Assembly: GCA_023433615.1 (NCBI GenBank)
Contig: JAEZCJ010000021.1
Coordinates: 1-19,526 of the forward strand
Source of the DNA: Bacillota bacterium
GTDB lineage: Bacteria > Bacillota > Bacilli > Paenibacillales > Paenibacillaceae
Direction: 5' to 3'
DNA length: 19,526 nucleotides
This document shows positions 7,060-14,498 of the stretch, in pieces. The notes under the pieces were generated by a model, which worked only from the letters and a program-made list of their open reading frames with translations, searched no databases and was not told the DNA's origin. Each line of letters opens with the position of its first letter. Positions within the stretch are counted from its first letter, which is position 1. Made by a program: the position numbers and the translations under genes.

Positions 7060-7487
7060 GGCGTCCAATCCTCCGGCTTGTACTTATGCACCAACTCCCG
7101 CCAGCCGAACTCCCCGCGCGCAAGCGCATTGGTGAGCAATTCCGCCGTCGCCACGTTCGTCGCGACAGGGATGCCCTGCACGTCGCAGAGACGAAGCAGC
7201 GCGATAATATCCGGCTCGTGCGGCTGCGCCATCAGCGGATCGCGCAAGAATATGATCAGATCCATCTCGTTCTGCGCGACAAGCGCCCCGATCTGCTGGT
7301 CCCCGCCCAGCGGACCCGACATGAACCGGTGGATCTTGAGCGACGTCTGATCCATAATCCGTTGACCGGTCGTGCCGGTCGAATAGAGGCGATGCCCCTC
7401 GAACACATGCTCATAGGCAAGGACGAAATTGACCATCTCGTCCTTCTTGCGGTCATGCGCGATGAATGCGATATCCAGACTCCCCAC
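7056..7487 (-). CDS. mgsA: Methylglyoxal synthase
   Basis: Converts dihydroxyacetone phosphate to methylglyoxal and phosphate, a bypass of lower glycolysis. The 143-aa product has His11/Asp12 (IAHDRKK), the phosphate loop TGTTG (37-41), SGPLGGDQQIG (57-67) with catalytic Asp63, FLRDPL (80-85), PHEPD with His90 and Asp93, and PVATNVATAE. Start is GTG at 7487 with AGGGGA upstream. It is 20 nt after dapB and translationally coupled to bshB1. Bacillithiol also detoxifies methylglyoxal, so the pairing makes biological sense. Confidence 0.95.
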   Translation of the reverse strand: MGSLDIAFIAHDRKKDEMVNFVLAYEHVFEGHRLYSTGTTGQRIMDQTSLKIHRFMSGPLGGDQQIGALVAQNEMDLIIFLRDPLMAQPHEPDIIALLRLCDVQGIPVATNVATAELLTNALARGEFGWRELVHKYKPEDWTP

Positions 7488-7507
7488 GTTGGTATCCCCT
7501 CTCTTAG

Positions 7508-8308
7508 TCAGTCCATCAGATGCTCGAAGCCATAGATGAGTCCCGCGTAGGTCATCACCTTCTTCACCGCGACGTTCACGCCGGGCATATAGCCTGCCCG
7601 GTCATAGGAATCGTGGCGAATTTTGAGCGATTGGCCGAACGCGCCGAATATGACCTCTTGCTGCGCGAATACCCCAGGGAGTCTCACGCTATGTATACGG
7701 AAGCCGTCGTAATAACCGCCTCGCGCGCCTTCGATCGTCTCTTCCTCGTTCGGATTGCCCTGTTTGAGCTCGCGACGGACTTTCGAGATGAGTTCAGCCG
7801 TCTTGACGGACGTACCTGACGGCGCATCCAGCTTCTGATCGCCATGGTACTCGATAATTTCCAGATGGGGAAAATATTTGGCCGCCTCGGCAGCAAACCG
7901 CATCATCAGGATTGCGCCGATCGAGAAGTTCGGCGCGATCAAACCGCCGAGACCACGACTCTTGCACAGCTCGTCCAACTCTTCGATCTGCTCCGGCGTG
8001 AACCCCGTCGTGCCGATAACCGGACGAACGCCATTCATGATTGCGGTCCGCGTATTGGAGTAGGCGAATTGCGGGATCGTAAAATCAACCAATACATCCG
8101 TAACGTTCGCCTGGAGCGCCTCCTCCAAATCTCCGGTCACGTTCACGCCGCACGCAGGCAGGCCGACCATTGTTCCTGCATCGGCACCTACGGACGAACG
8201 GTTGACAGCCGCTGACAGGACGAGCGCCTCGTCCTGCAGCACCATCTTGACTGCCTCGCGGCCCATCCGCCCGTTAGCGCCCGCTACCGCTACTCTTATC
8301 TTGTCTCC
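7508..8308 (-). CDS. dapB: 4-hydroxy-tetrahydrodipicolinate reductase DapB
   Basis: NAD(P)H-dependent step of the diaminopimelate/lysine pathway. The 266-aa product has the nucleotide-binding GANGRMG (11-17), DFTIP (76-80), GTTGFT (100-105), APNFS (126-130) and the signature EYHGDQKLDAPSGT (154-167) with the substrate-binding Lys160 and SGT. GTG at 8308 is chosen: AGGGG lies about 9 nt upstream and the length matches B. subtilis DapB (267 aa). A GTG at 8353 in the same frame would add 15 non-conserved residues and overlap the TPR gene. It follows the TPR gene by 37 nt. Confidence 0.95.
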   Translation of the reverse strand, partial: GDKIRVAVAGANGRMGREAVKMVLQDEALVLSAAVNRSSVGADAGTMVGLPACGVNVTGDLEEALQANVTDVLVDFTIPQFAYSNTRTAIMNGVRPVIGTTGFTPEQIEELDELCKSRGLGGLIAPNFSIGAILMMRFAAEAAKYFPHLEIIEYHGDQKLDAPSGTSVKTAELISKVRRELKQGNPNEEETIEGARGGYYDGFRIHSVRLPGVFAQQEVIFGAFGQSLKIRHDSYDRAGYMPGVNVAVKKVMTYAGLIYGFEHLMD

Positions 8309-8345
8309 CACTGTCTCAATCCCCTGTCTCGATGAACTATTGTCG

Positions 8346-8870
8346 TTATCCACGTGTCCGCTTCAATGCCTGCCGCCGTTTGCGGTTGTACAGCGCGAAC
8401 AGACGCTTCGCCTCGCCATGCTGCGGGTTGAGCCGCAGCGCATCGCGCGCAGCTTCCGCTGCCTCCGCATATTTTCCGGTCGCGCCATAGGCGGTTGCCA
8501 GCAGCACGAAGCCGTCGTCCAGCAGCGGATCGAGCTCCACCGCCAATTTCACTTGCCCGATGACGGCCGCGAGATCCGGCGCGTCTCCCGCCAGCTCCTG
8601 CGCGGCAGACGCCGCCAATGACCGAGCTTGCACGGTAGCGAGATGATACGTATATTCCGTCTCGCCCGGCGCAAGCTGCGCGGCTGTTTCCGCATGCTGC
8701 AGCGCCTTGCCCCACTTCCCGCTGCGCATGCAGGTTACCGAGCACTTGTGATGGTATGCCGGATTGTCCGGCTCCGCCGCGATCGCTTCTTCGAACCATC
8801 GGATCGCCTGCTCGTAATCGCCTTGCAGAATCGACTCGTATGCTCTCTTGATCTGGTTGTCCCCGTCCAT
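8346..8870 (-). CDS. Tetratricopeptide repeat protein
   Basis: A 174-aa soluble protein made of helical hairpins. TPR-like units are visible at about 2-35 (GDYEQAIRWFEEAIAAEPDN), 36-69 (GKWGKALQHAETAAQLAPGE) and 118-151 (GKYAEAAEAARDALRLNPQH), with a less regular unit between. The C-terminus is strongly basic (YNRKRRQALKRTRG). TPRs mediate protein contacts; the partner is unknown. ATG at 8870 is preceded by AGGAGG at 8 nt; codons upstream in the same frame look non-coding. It lies between ypjD and dapB, a position that as far as I recall is empty in B. subtilis. Confidence 0.85.
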   Translation of the reverse strand: MDGDNQIKRAYESILQGDYEQAIRWFEEAIAAEPDNPAYHHKCSVTCMRSGKWGKALQHAETAAQLAPGETEYTYHLATVQARSLAASAAQELAGDAPDLAAVIGQVKLAVELDPLLDDGFVLLATAYGATGKYAEAAEAARDALRLNPQHGEAKRLFALYNRKRRQALKRTRG

Positions 8871-8953
8871 CCGCCTAACCTCCTTGTACACAGCTGATGA
8901 TACAGCATATGTCGAGGATGCTCGGAAGGTATAGGCATCTGTAGGACAATCGT

Positions 8954-9298
8954 CTATTCGCTCGCGGCCTGCTCTTCGACTCTCGTCCATCTGGCCGCGT
9001 CGCGCGTATTGAACTTATGCAATACCTTGTCATGCGCTTCCGTCAGGTCGATGCCCAGCGAATTCGCGAAGCATGCGAGTATGAAAAGGATATCGCCGAG
9101 CTCCAGCTCGATCGAATTATCCGCTTCGTCCGGCTTCTTCGGCTTGGGGCCGTATCGGTGATTCACCTCGCGCGCCAACTCGCCTACTTCCTCGCTCAGT
9201 CTGGCGAGCATCGCCAGCGGCTCGAAATAGCCTTCCTTGAACTGCGATATATATCGATCTACCTCGCGCTGAATGTCAGCCAGCGTCTTCTCGCTCAA
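8954..9298 (-). CDS. ypjD: MazG-like nucleotide pyrophosphohydrolase YpjD
   Basis: All-alpha NTP pyrophosphohydrolase family, probably hydrolysing non-canonical or excess nucleoside triphosphates; the exact substrate is not established here. The 114-aa product begins LSEKTLADIQREVDRYISQF and shows the MazG metal-binding residues Glu36/Glu37/Glu40 (LSEEVGELAREVNH) and Glu66/Asp69 (ELELGDILF), ending with KFNTRDAARWTR, typical of YpjD. The start is TTG at 9298: GGGAAG precedes it and the length matches B. subtilis YpjD (about 111 aa). It is divergent from ypjC. Confidence 0.88.
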   Translation of the reverse strand: MSEKTLADIQREVDRYISQFKEGYFEPLAMLARLSEEVGELAREVNHRYGPKPKKPDEADNSIELELGDILFILACFANSLGIDLTEAHDKVLHKFNTRDAARWTRVEEQAASE

Positions 9299-9338
9299 TC
9301 GAACTCTTCCCTTCCGAGCCGTGTCTGCTACTTTTCCT

Positions 9339-9367
9339 ATGTTATCGCAAAAAGGCGTCGAAAACAA
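9339..9367 (-). promoter_or_regulatory. Putative SigA promoter upstream of ypjD
   Basis: Minus-strand TTGTTT (9362-9367), 17-nt spacer, TAACAT (9339-9344), about 40 nt before the ypjD start in the divergent ypjC-ypjD gap. It is a moderate match and could drive ypjD-TPR-dapB-mgsA-bshB1. No clear plus-strand promoter for ypjC was found in the same gap. Confidence 0.4.
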
Positions 9368-9465
9368 TGCCTCGCGCACCGTGCATAAAGCGGGCTCAAG
9401 CACCCGATTCTATGGATGAACGGCGCAGGAACGAAGCGCTCGAAGCTTGGCAAGGAGGCGCTATA

Positions 9466-10329
9466 ATGATAGCACGAAACGCGCAATGGCGCGTTATTGC
9501 CCCGATTACGCTCGGTACGGCCGTATACGCGTTCGGACTTCATTATTTCGTGCTGCCGAATCAGCTCATGGAAGGCGGCGTCACCGGGATCGGCATCCTG
9601 CTGAACTATGCCTTCGGCTGGCCGTTATCCCTATCGACTCTGGTGCTCAACATCCCGCTGTTCTTCATCGGATGGCGCATGCTCGGCGGCCGTTCGATGT
9701 TCCTGACGATATACGGCACCCTCACGCTGACCCTGTTCCTATGGTTGATCGAGCAAGCAGCGATTAGCGGATTGATTCACCCGTTCGTCATGGAGCAGGA
9801 TGTCCTGTTGGCTGCGCTGTATGCCGGCGTTACGCTTGGCACAGGGCTGGGACTGGTCTTCCGCTTCGGCGCCACGACCGGAGGCGCCGATATCATCGCG
9901 CGCATCTTATCCAAGAACCGGGGCTGGAGCATGGGCCAAATCATACTGGTCATCGACGCGCTGGTCATCAGTCTATCGCTGCTGTTCATCCCCGTCGAAC
10001 GCATGCTCTATACGCTCGTCGTCGTGTTCATCGCGACGAAGCTGATCGATTTCATTCAGGAAGGCGCATACTCGGGCAAAGCATTCTCCATTATTACGGA
10101 TCACGGCGGGGAGATCGCGGAAGCGGTCACGAAGCAGCTCGACCGCGGCGTCACGATCGTTCCGGCCGTTGGCGGCTATTCGAGGGGAAGGAAGGAAATG
10201 GTGTATTGCGTGGTGGGTAGACAAGAAGTCAGAAAGCTGCGGCTTATCGTGCATGGCGTGGACGCCAAAGCATTCATCGTCGTGAGCGACGCCCGCGACG
10301 TCATCGGCGAAGGGTTTCGCGAGTCCTGA
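9466..10329 (+). CDS. ypjC: YitT family membrane protein (YpjC-like, UPF0750)
   Basis: Integral membrane protein of unknown transport or regulatory role, and the only plus-strand gene. The 287-aa product has about five hydrophobic segments (roughly 10-30, 50-70, 78-97, 112-132, 152-175) with the family motifs FVLPNQLMEGGVTGIGILL (28-46) and GATTGGADIIARIL. A C-terminal cytoplasmic DUF2179-type domain (about 200-285) contains RGVTIVPAVGGYSRGRKEMVYCVV. ATG at 9466 has AAGGAGG (9452-9458) at 7 nt; the frame is open further upstream without a ribosome-binding site. It converges on ypjB. Confidence 0.9.
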   Translation: MIARNAQWRVIAPITLGTAVYAFGLHYFVLPNQLMEGGVTGIGILLNYAFGWPLSLSTLVLNIPLFFIGWRMLGGRSMFLTIYGTLTLTLFLWLIEQAAISGLIHPFVMEQDVLLAALYAGVTLGTGLGLVFRFGATTGGADIIARILSKNRGWSMGQIILVIDALVISLSLLFIPVERMLYTLVVVFIATKLIDFIQEGAYSGKAFSIITDHGGEIAEAVTKQLDRGVTIVPAVGGYSRGRKEMVYCVVGRQEVRKLRLIVHGVDAKAFIVVSDARDVIGEGFRES

Positions 10330-10337
10330 ACGCGACA

Positions 10338-10370
10338 AGACCGGCTCCGCGTCTAGCGCGAAACCGGTCT
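10338..10370. terminator. Hairpin between convergent ypjC and ypjB, possible bidirectional terminator
   Basis: AGACCGG (10338-10344) pairs with CCGGTCT (10364-10370), and an inner CGCG/CGCG gives a long stem. It starts 8 nt after the ypjC stop and includes the ypjB stop codon (10353-10355). Neither side has a good T-run, so termination is not assured. Confidence 0.4.
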
Positions 10371-11204
10371 CTTCGGTATAGGTACCGCTTGCTGCATCGC
10401 GCGGAACTTGCGCCATGCCGTATAGGCTAACGCCGATAGCACCACCGCCGTCAGCATGAACGTCCATTGCCAGGATGGACTGCCGACCGCCTGCGCATGA
10501 ACGATCGATGCTCGATTCTCGAACAACCGATCGACGGCATCGCCGATCAGCACGAATGCGCCTTCTGCCAGCAGATGCTGCGCATCGGTCTGCTCCGGCG
10601 CCGCGATCAGCTTCTCAGCATAGCGGATGCGGTCCAGCAGCGTTCGGACCCGTTCGGGCTGTTCGGAGACTGCGGCAGCCGCTTCCATCCGCGAGACATG
10701 CAGGCGAAGTTGCGACAGCGCGGCTGCGGCTGCCTCCGCGCCTTCGCTCCCTCCCCGCTGCCAGGCCTTCTGCAGGCGGTTTATATCCTCATGCAGCAGC
10801 CGCTCATATTGCAGCCACAGCGATTTGCGACCTGCTGCCAGAGCATCCACCGCAAGCTTCAGCTTTGACGCATCCTCGCGCCAAGCCGGCGACAACTCGC
10901 CGCGATTCAGGCTATGAACGACAGAACGGATATGGTCGTCGATTCGGCCCCACCCGGTCGGTTCGCCGATTCGGCGCAGCTCAGGCTCGACCGCGAGCGA
11001 TTGAATCCGAATCGCATACGTGTAGGCGAGCTGGCGGTTCTCGTCGACCGATGCTTGGTACAGGCCTTCCGTCCATTCCTCTAGCAGTTCCAGCTTCTTC
11101 AAGGGACTGCGACCGGCGTCCTCGGGCTCCGATGCGCTCGCATAGCCGGAGACCAGCAAGGAGGCCGCCAGCAACGCCGCCAGCATCATTCTTCTCCCGA
11201 ACAT
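10353..11204 (-). CDS. ypjB: Sporulation protein YpjB
   Basis: Membrane-anchored extracytoplasmic protein of the SpoYpjB family; its molecular role is unknown. The 283-aa product has an N-terminal signal peptide (positives at 4-5, hydrophobic 7-20, Ala-Ser-Ala near 22-24), a long mostly helical Ala/Leu/Glu-rich body (about 30-235) and one C-terminal membrane segment (about 247-265), followed by a short basic cytoplasmic tail. ATG at 11204 has GGGAGGGG upstream. A SigE-like promoter (11226-11254) lies just ahead, which fits mother-cell expression. Structured element copy 4 lies further upstream, after ypjA. Confidence 0.85.
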   Translation of the reverse strand: MFGRRMMLAALLAASLLVSGYASASEPEDAGRSPLKKLELLEEWTEGLYQASVDENRQLAYTYAIRIQSLAVEPELRRIGEPTGWGRIDDHIRSVVHSLNRGELSPAWREDASKLKLAVDALAAGRKSLWLQYERLLHEDINRLQKAWQRGGSEGAEAAAAALSQLRLHVSRMEAAAAVSEQPERVRTLLDRIRYAEKLIAAPEQTDAQHLLAEGAFVLIGDAVDRLFENRASIVHAQAVGSPSWQWTFMLTAVVLSALAYTAWRKFRAMQQAVPIPKRPVSR

Positions 11205-11225
11205 GACATCCCCTCCCCTGCTACC

Positions 11226-11254
11226 ATCCTATGAGGAAGTTGTCCACAATAGAC
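11226..11254 (-). promoter_or_regulatory. Putative SigE-type sporulation promoter of ypjB
   Basis: Minus-strand GTCTATT (11248-11254), 14-nt spacer, CATAGGAT (11226-11233), resembling the SigE consensus (ATATT-type -35, 14-nt spacing, CATACAAT-type -10). It sits 21 nt before the ypjB ATG, a short leader. The match is imperfect and made by eye. Confidence 0.4.
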
Positions 11255-11259
11255 CAGAG

Positions 11260-11409
11260 GGCCAGTCGTGATCGCGAAGTATTACAATGAAGCATATTCG
11301 ACGTCGAATCTTGAACGCTGGCGAAAATTCCGGTACTCATGTAGCTTTGACTACACTCCGTTCCTCATTTTCTACCATCGTCCAACCTTCTCGGCGCTGA
11401 CGACCGGTC
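11260..11409 (-). repeat. Structured intergenic element, copy 4 (between ypjA and ypjB)
   Basis: A 150-nt element read from 11409 to 11260. The closing stem is GACCGGTCGT with ACGACTGGCC (one A-C mismatch, one G-U). Its helices are CGC/GCG, TTGGACG/CGTTCAA (one G-U), TGG/CCA, GAAAAT/ATTTTC and GGAA/TACC. The terminal hairpin is TGTAG-TCAAAG-CTACA, where copies 1 and 2 have CGTAGG/CCTACG. The side hairpin is ATTCG-ACGT-CGAAT. It starts 14 nt after the ypjA stop and ends 55 nt before the ypjB ATG, upstream of the SigE-like promoter. An AT-rich TATTAT block precedes the 5' end. Confidence 0.86.
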
Positions 11410-11423
11410 TTAATAATAATTGC

Positions 11424-12077
11424 TCAATTTCGCTGAGCGGCGGTTATTCGCTTGATGGTTAGCGCAATGGACGCGACGAGGTAGCTGGCGACGGACAAGC
11501 CGATGGTGAAGTTCTCGATCGTCGCCAAGTCGTCCGACAGCACGCGCGGCAGCCACGGGTACACGCCATACCCGTAGTCCATCGTATCGTTCAAGAGCAG
11601 CCAACCCAGCACAGCAAGTGCCGCAGCCCGCCCGAAAATCATGAACCGGACATACAGCAGCCCCTCGATCGCCATACTCGCATGGGAGACGATCAGCATC
11701 CAGTTCTGCCAATCCAGCGGATCGCCCTGCAAGCCCTGCGCGGCATTCATCGCGACGGCCCATATGCCATACTTGAACAGCGTTAATACGGCGAATGCTT
11801 CGACAGCCATGCGAACAACCCGATACGGCCTGCCCGGATTGCATGAGCGATTCGGGAAGAGCAGGAACAAGAGGTAGAGCGTAAAGAACAAGCTTGCGGT
11901 CGGACTATCCGGCACGAATACGATCCGCCATAACGGATGCGTGTTTAACGTGTCGACCAACTGATTCCCGTACCAGATGTATCCGTAGATCGTGCCGAGT
12001 CCGTTGACAACGAACAGCAGCCACAAGAACGAACGGTTCAGCAGGAGGGATGGGCTCCATAACCAGGACAGTGCCAT
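11424..12077 (-). CDS. ypjA: DUF1405 membrane protein YpjA
   Basis: Polytopic membrane protein of unknown function, conserved next to qcrABC in Bacillales. The 217-aa product has about six hydrophobic segments (roughly 18-38, 60-76, 90-112, 126-147, 152-165, 190-210). It contains VNGLGTIYGYIWYGNQL, VPDSPTA, FKYGIWA and NDTMDYGYGVYPWLP, which I recognise as typical of the DUF1405 family. ATG at 12077 is chosen, with AAAGGAG about 10 nt upstream; a TTG at 12101 overlaps the qcrC terminator. It lies just after that terminator, so it may depend on read-through or a promoter I could not identify. A link to the bc complex is inference from position. Confidence 0.87.
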   Translation of the reverse strand: MALSWLWSPSLLLNRSFLWLLFVVNGLGTIYGYIWYGNQLVDTLNTHPLWRIVFVPDSPTASLFFTLYLLFLLFPNRSCNPGRPYRVVRMAVEAFAVLTLFKYGIWAVAMNAAQGLQGDPLDWQNWMLIVSHASMAIEGLLYVRFMIFGRAAALAVLGWLLLNDTMDYGYGVYPWLPRVLSDDLATIENFTIGLSVASYLVASIALTIKRITAAQRN

Positions 12078-12099
12078 CTCTTCAAGGCTCCTTTCTCGC

Positions 12100-12133
12100 A
12101 AAAAACCCGATCGCCGAGAGCGACGATCAGGTT
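12100..12133 (-). terminator. Rho-independent terminator of qcrABC
   Basis: Minus-strand 10-bp stem AACCTGATCG/CGATCGGGTT (one T-G wobble) followed by six T residues (A-run 12100-12105). It begins 13 nt after the qcrC stop; the ypjA Shine-Dalgarno follows within about 10 nt. Confidence 0.88.
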
Positions 12134-12146
12134 TATCTGCATGGTG

Positions 12147-13019
12147 TTATTCAGCTTTCTTCTGCTTGGAGAGCCAAGTGGCGACGGAGTCGATCTCCTC
12201 GGCGGTCAAGTTGCTGCCGAAGGCAGGCATTCCTTCGCCCTTGCCGTTCGTCACGATCTCAGCAAGTTCTTCCTTCGAGTACTTGTCGCCTACACCCAAG
12301 AGCGCAGGTGCATTCCCTTGACCTTTAAGATCAGAAGCATGGCAGCCGAGACATTGATTCTTCGTCAAGATATCCATGGCTGGGTCATTCGCGTCAACGA
12401 TAGCAGGAAGTTGTTCCTCTTGCATCGGGTTCGGACGCGGCAGGCCTGCTTCATAAGCTTCGCGCGCCTTGTCGGCACGTTCGTGATGCTCAGGTACCGT
12501 ACCGGTCGCTTCCAATTGGTGCTGATAGTGATCCCATGATACTTTGGTCAGGTAGCTGACCGCGATCAGGGCCACGATCATCAGCGCCGAAGCGATCGGA
12601 CGACGGTAGAAGCGGCGCTCTTTGCCGGTATCCAGGAACGGCGCAAGCAGCAGCGCGCCGAAGGCGACGCCTGGGATGCCGACCGTGCCGAGCACGATAT
12701 ATTGCTCGGATACATAAGGGTATTTCAGGAATTGATAGAGGAACAAGAAGTACCAGTCAGGCATCGGGATGAACGCTGCGTTCAGCGGGTCCGCCGGATA
12801 ACCGAGCGGAGCCGGATGCGCGATCGTGAGCACGAGGAAGCCGACCAGCACGACGACGCCGACCATCCATTCCTTAAGCAGGAAGTTCGGGATGAACGCC
12901 TCCGACTTGCCTGGAAAAGCGGAGTAATCTGGCGGTACATTAGGCATTCTCCCGTTCTTGCGTACCCGGGAGTCGCCTACGTATACCACTTTCTCCTTAG
13001 CGTCTGGGCTATGGGCCAT
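12147..13019 (-). CDS. qcrC: Menaquinol:cytochrome c reductase cytochrome b/c subunit QcrC
   Basis: Fusion of a subunit-IV-like half of cytochrome b with a c-type cytochrome domain, the arrangement typical of Bacillus bc complexes. The 290-aa product has three membrane segments (about 50-68, 105-128, 140-157). The quinol-site motif is PDWY (87-90, equivalent to PEWY). A linker of about 50 residues leads to an extracytoplasmic heme-binding CLGCH (Cys223, Cys226, His227) with Met264 in GMPAF as the likely axial ligand. ATG at 13019 has GGGAG upstream and lies 19 nt after qcrB. It transfers electrons from menaquinol to cytochrome c. Confidence 0.95.
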   Translation of the reverse strand: MAHSPDAKEKVVYVGDSRVRKNGRMPNVPPDYSAFPGKSEAFIPNFLLKEWMVGVVVLVGFLVLTIAHPAPLGYPADPLNAAFIPMPDWYFLFLYQFLKYPYVSEQYIVLGTVGIPGVAFGALLLAPFLDTGKERRFYRRPIASALMIVALIAVSYLTKVSWDHYQHQLEATGTVPEHHERADKAREAYEAGLPRPNPMQEEQLPAIVDANDPAMDILTKNQCLGCHASDLKGQGNAPALLGVGDKYSKEELAEIVTNGKGEGMPAFGSNLTAEEIDSVATWLSKQKKAE

Positions 13020-13038
13020 GGTTAAGGTCTCCCTTCGA

Positions 13039-13710
13039 TTATAGTGGACCGGAAATGCCTTGCTTACGAATCATGATAAAGTGTGCCGCCAGCATGGCCA
13101 AGAGCGCCCCTGGCAGGAAGAAGACGTGAATCGCGAAGAAGCGCGTCAGCGTCTGAGCGCCGACGATGCCGCCGCCCTGCATCAGTTCCGCGATGGAAGG
13201 CCCGATGTACGGAACCGATTCCGCGATCTGGATGCCGACTTTCGTTGCGAAATAGGCTTTGTTGTCCCAAGGAAGCAGGTAGCCCGTGAAGCCGAGACCG
13301 AGCATGATGAAGAAAATCAGCATCCCTACGACCCAGTTCATCTCGCGCGGCGCCTTATATGAGCCGGTGAAGAAGACGCGAAGCGTATGTAGGAACATCA
13401 TGACGATAACCAAACTCGCTCCCCAGTGATGCATGCCGCGCACGATCGCGCCGAAAGGCACTTGATGCTGCAGGTAATCTACGCTGGCATAGGCATTGAG
13501 GATATCCGGCACATAGTACATCGTGAGGAACATGCCGGACAAAATTTGGATCACCGTAATAAAGAACGTCAAACCGCCGAAGCAATACACGAATGCGGAG
13601 AAGTGATGCGCAGGATTGACGTGCTCCGGCACTTCGTGGTCCGCGACGTCCCTCCACATCGGCGTGATGTCCAGACGTTCGTCGATCCAGTTGTATACAG
13701 CTTTAAACAT
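13039..13710 (-). CDS. qcrB: Menaquinol:cytochrome c reductase cytochrome b subunit QcrB
   Basis: Cytochrome b6-like subunit carrying the two b hemes. The 223-aa product has four main membrane helices. Heme ligand pairs are His94/His108 and His195/His210. Cys43 in FVYCFGG matches the cysteine that covalently holds an extra heme in B. subtilis QcrB and cytochrome b6. GYLLPWD (143-149) is the conserved segment of this family. ATG at 13710 follows GGAGG and lies 19 nt after qcrA. With QcrA and QcrC it forms the complete three-subunit complex. Confidence 0.96.
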   Translation of the reverse strand: MFKAVYNWIDERLDITPMWRDVADHEVPEHVNPAHHFSAFVYCFGGLTFFITVIQILSGMFLTMYYVPDILNAYASVDYLQHQVPFGAIVRGMHHWGASLVIVMMFLHTLRVFFTGSYKAPREMNWVVGMLIFFIMLGLGFTGYLLPWDNKAYFATKVGIQIAESVPYIGPSIAELMQGGGIVGAQTLTRFFAIHVFFLPGALLAMLAAHFIMIRKQGISGPL

Positions 13711-13729
13711 CGGATATTACGCCTCCTTA

Positions 13730-14257
13730 TCAGACTCTCGTGTTCGCTTTGATCGGTCCGAGATACACCCAGCCGTCTTGCACTTTGACGTCGTACTCGT
13801 CAAGCGGGTTCGGCGCGACCTTCAGCTGCTTGCCGTCGATCGTGTACTCCGCTTCGTGACACGGACAGAAGTAATTGTTGTTGCCTTGCGTGTTCCAGTT
13901 AATCGTGCAGCCTAAGTGCTTGCACACTGGCGACAACGCATAGATCCCGTCCTGCCCGCGCGTAATCCAAGCTGCCATCTGAGGGTCGCTCTCGTACCAG
14001 CCGTCGACCTGATGAACCTGGAATTTGAATTCCTGCGGCTCGCTTGTGATTTTGCTCTCTTCGACTACTTTAACGAAGGTTCCTTCGGTCTTTTTCGCCA
14101 GAATCGGATCTACGGCAAAGCGGATCATCGGCAGCGCCATGCCGCCTGCCATGAAAGCGCCTGCGCCTCCGAGCGTATACGACAAAAATTGACGCCGGGA
14201 CATTTGTTTGCGTTTCACGGATGTATGCTCGGTGTCATGCTGCTCGTGGTTGCTCAT
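13730..14257 (-). CDS. qcrA: Menaquinol:cytochrome c reductase Rieske iron-sulfur subunit QcrA
   Basis: Rieske [2Fe-2S] protein that takes electrons from menaquinol at the outer face of the membrane. The 175-aa product has a basic N-terminus with a twin-arginine motif SRRQFL (20-25) before an uncleaved membrane anchor (26-46). The cluster ligands are in CKHLGC (Cys112, His114) and CPCH (Cys131, His134), and the disulfide pair is Cys117/Cys133. The second box reads CPCHEAEY where CPCHGS is usual in bc1 enzymes; a variant here is common in Bacillales. ATG at 14257 has GGGGG upstream. First gene of qcrABC. Confidence 0.95.
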   Translation of the reverse strand: MSNHEQHDTEHTSVKRKQMSRRQFLSYTLGGAGAFMAGGMALPMIRFAVDPILAKKTEGTFVKVVEESKITSEPQEFKFQVHQVDGWYESDPQMAAWITRGQDGIYALSPVCKHLGCTINWNTQGNNNYFCPCHEAEYTIDGKQLKVAPNPLDEYDVKVQDGWVYLGPIKANTRV

Positions 14258-14337
14258 CTACTGTTCTACCCCCTTTGCCAATCGTAATGCTGGTCTTGTC
14301 CGGACGACAAAAACCATTACAAACCAAGACATAACTT

Positions 14338-14366
14338 ATAATAGCTTAGGTGGTTTGGAGCGTCAA
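14338..14366 (-). promoter_or_regulatory. SigA promoter of qcrABC
   Basis: Minus-strand TTGACG (14361-14366), 17-nt spacer, TATTAT (14338-14343): a near-consensus promoter. The predicted start near 14331 gives a leader of about 73 nt before qcrA. I did not find a convincing regulator site nearby. Confidence 0.85.
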
Positions 14367-14498
14367 GAATTGTGACGGTAAATTGAAAGAGCGGACATTT
14401 AACGTTCTGAAATTTGTTGCCATTTTGTCACAATTGCTTGGCTCGCCCTATTTTTTCCCGTATTCCCCGTCCATTATGCGTTCATCATGTGAATCATC

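Noticed and set aside
14390..14440. Possible Rex/Fnr-type palindrome upstream of the qcr promoter (TTGTGACAAAATGG...CAACAA)
   Set aside because: Only the left half-site resembles a Rex or Fnr box; the right half does not match.
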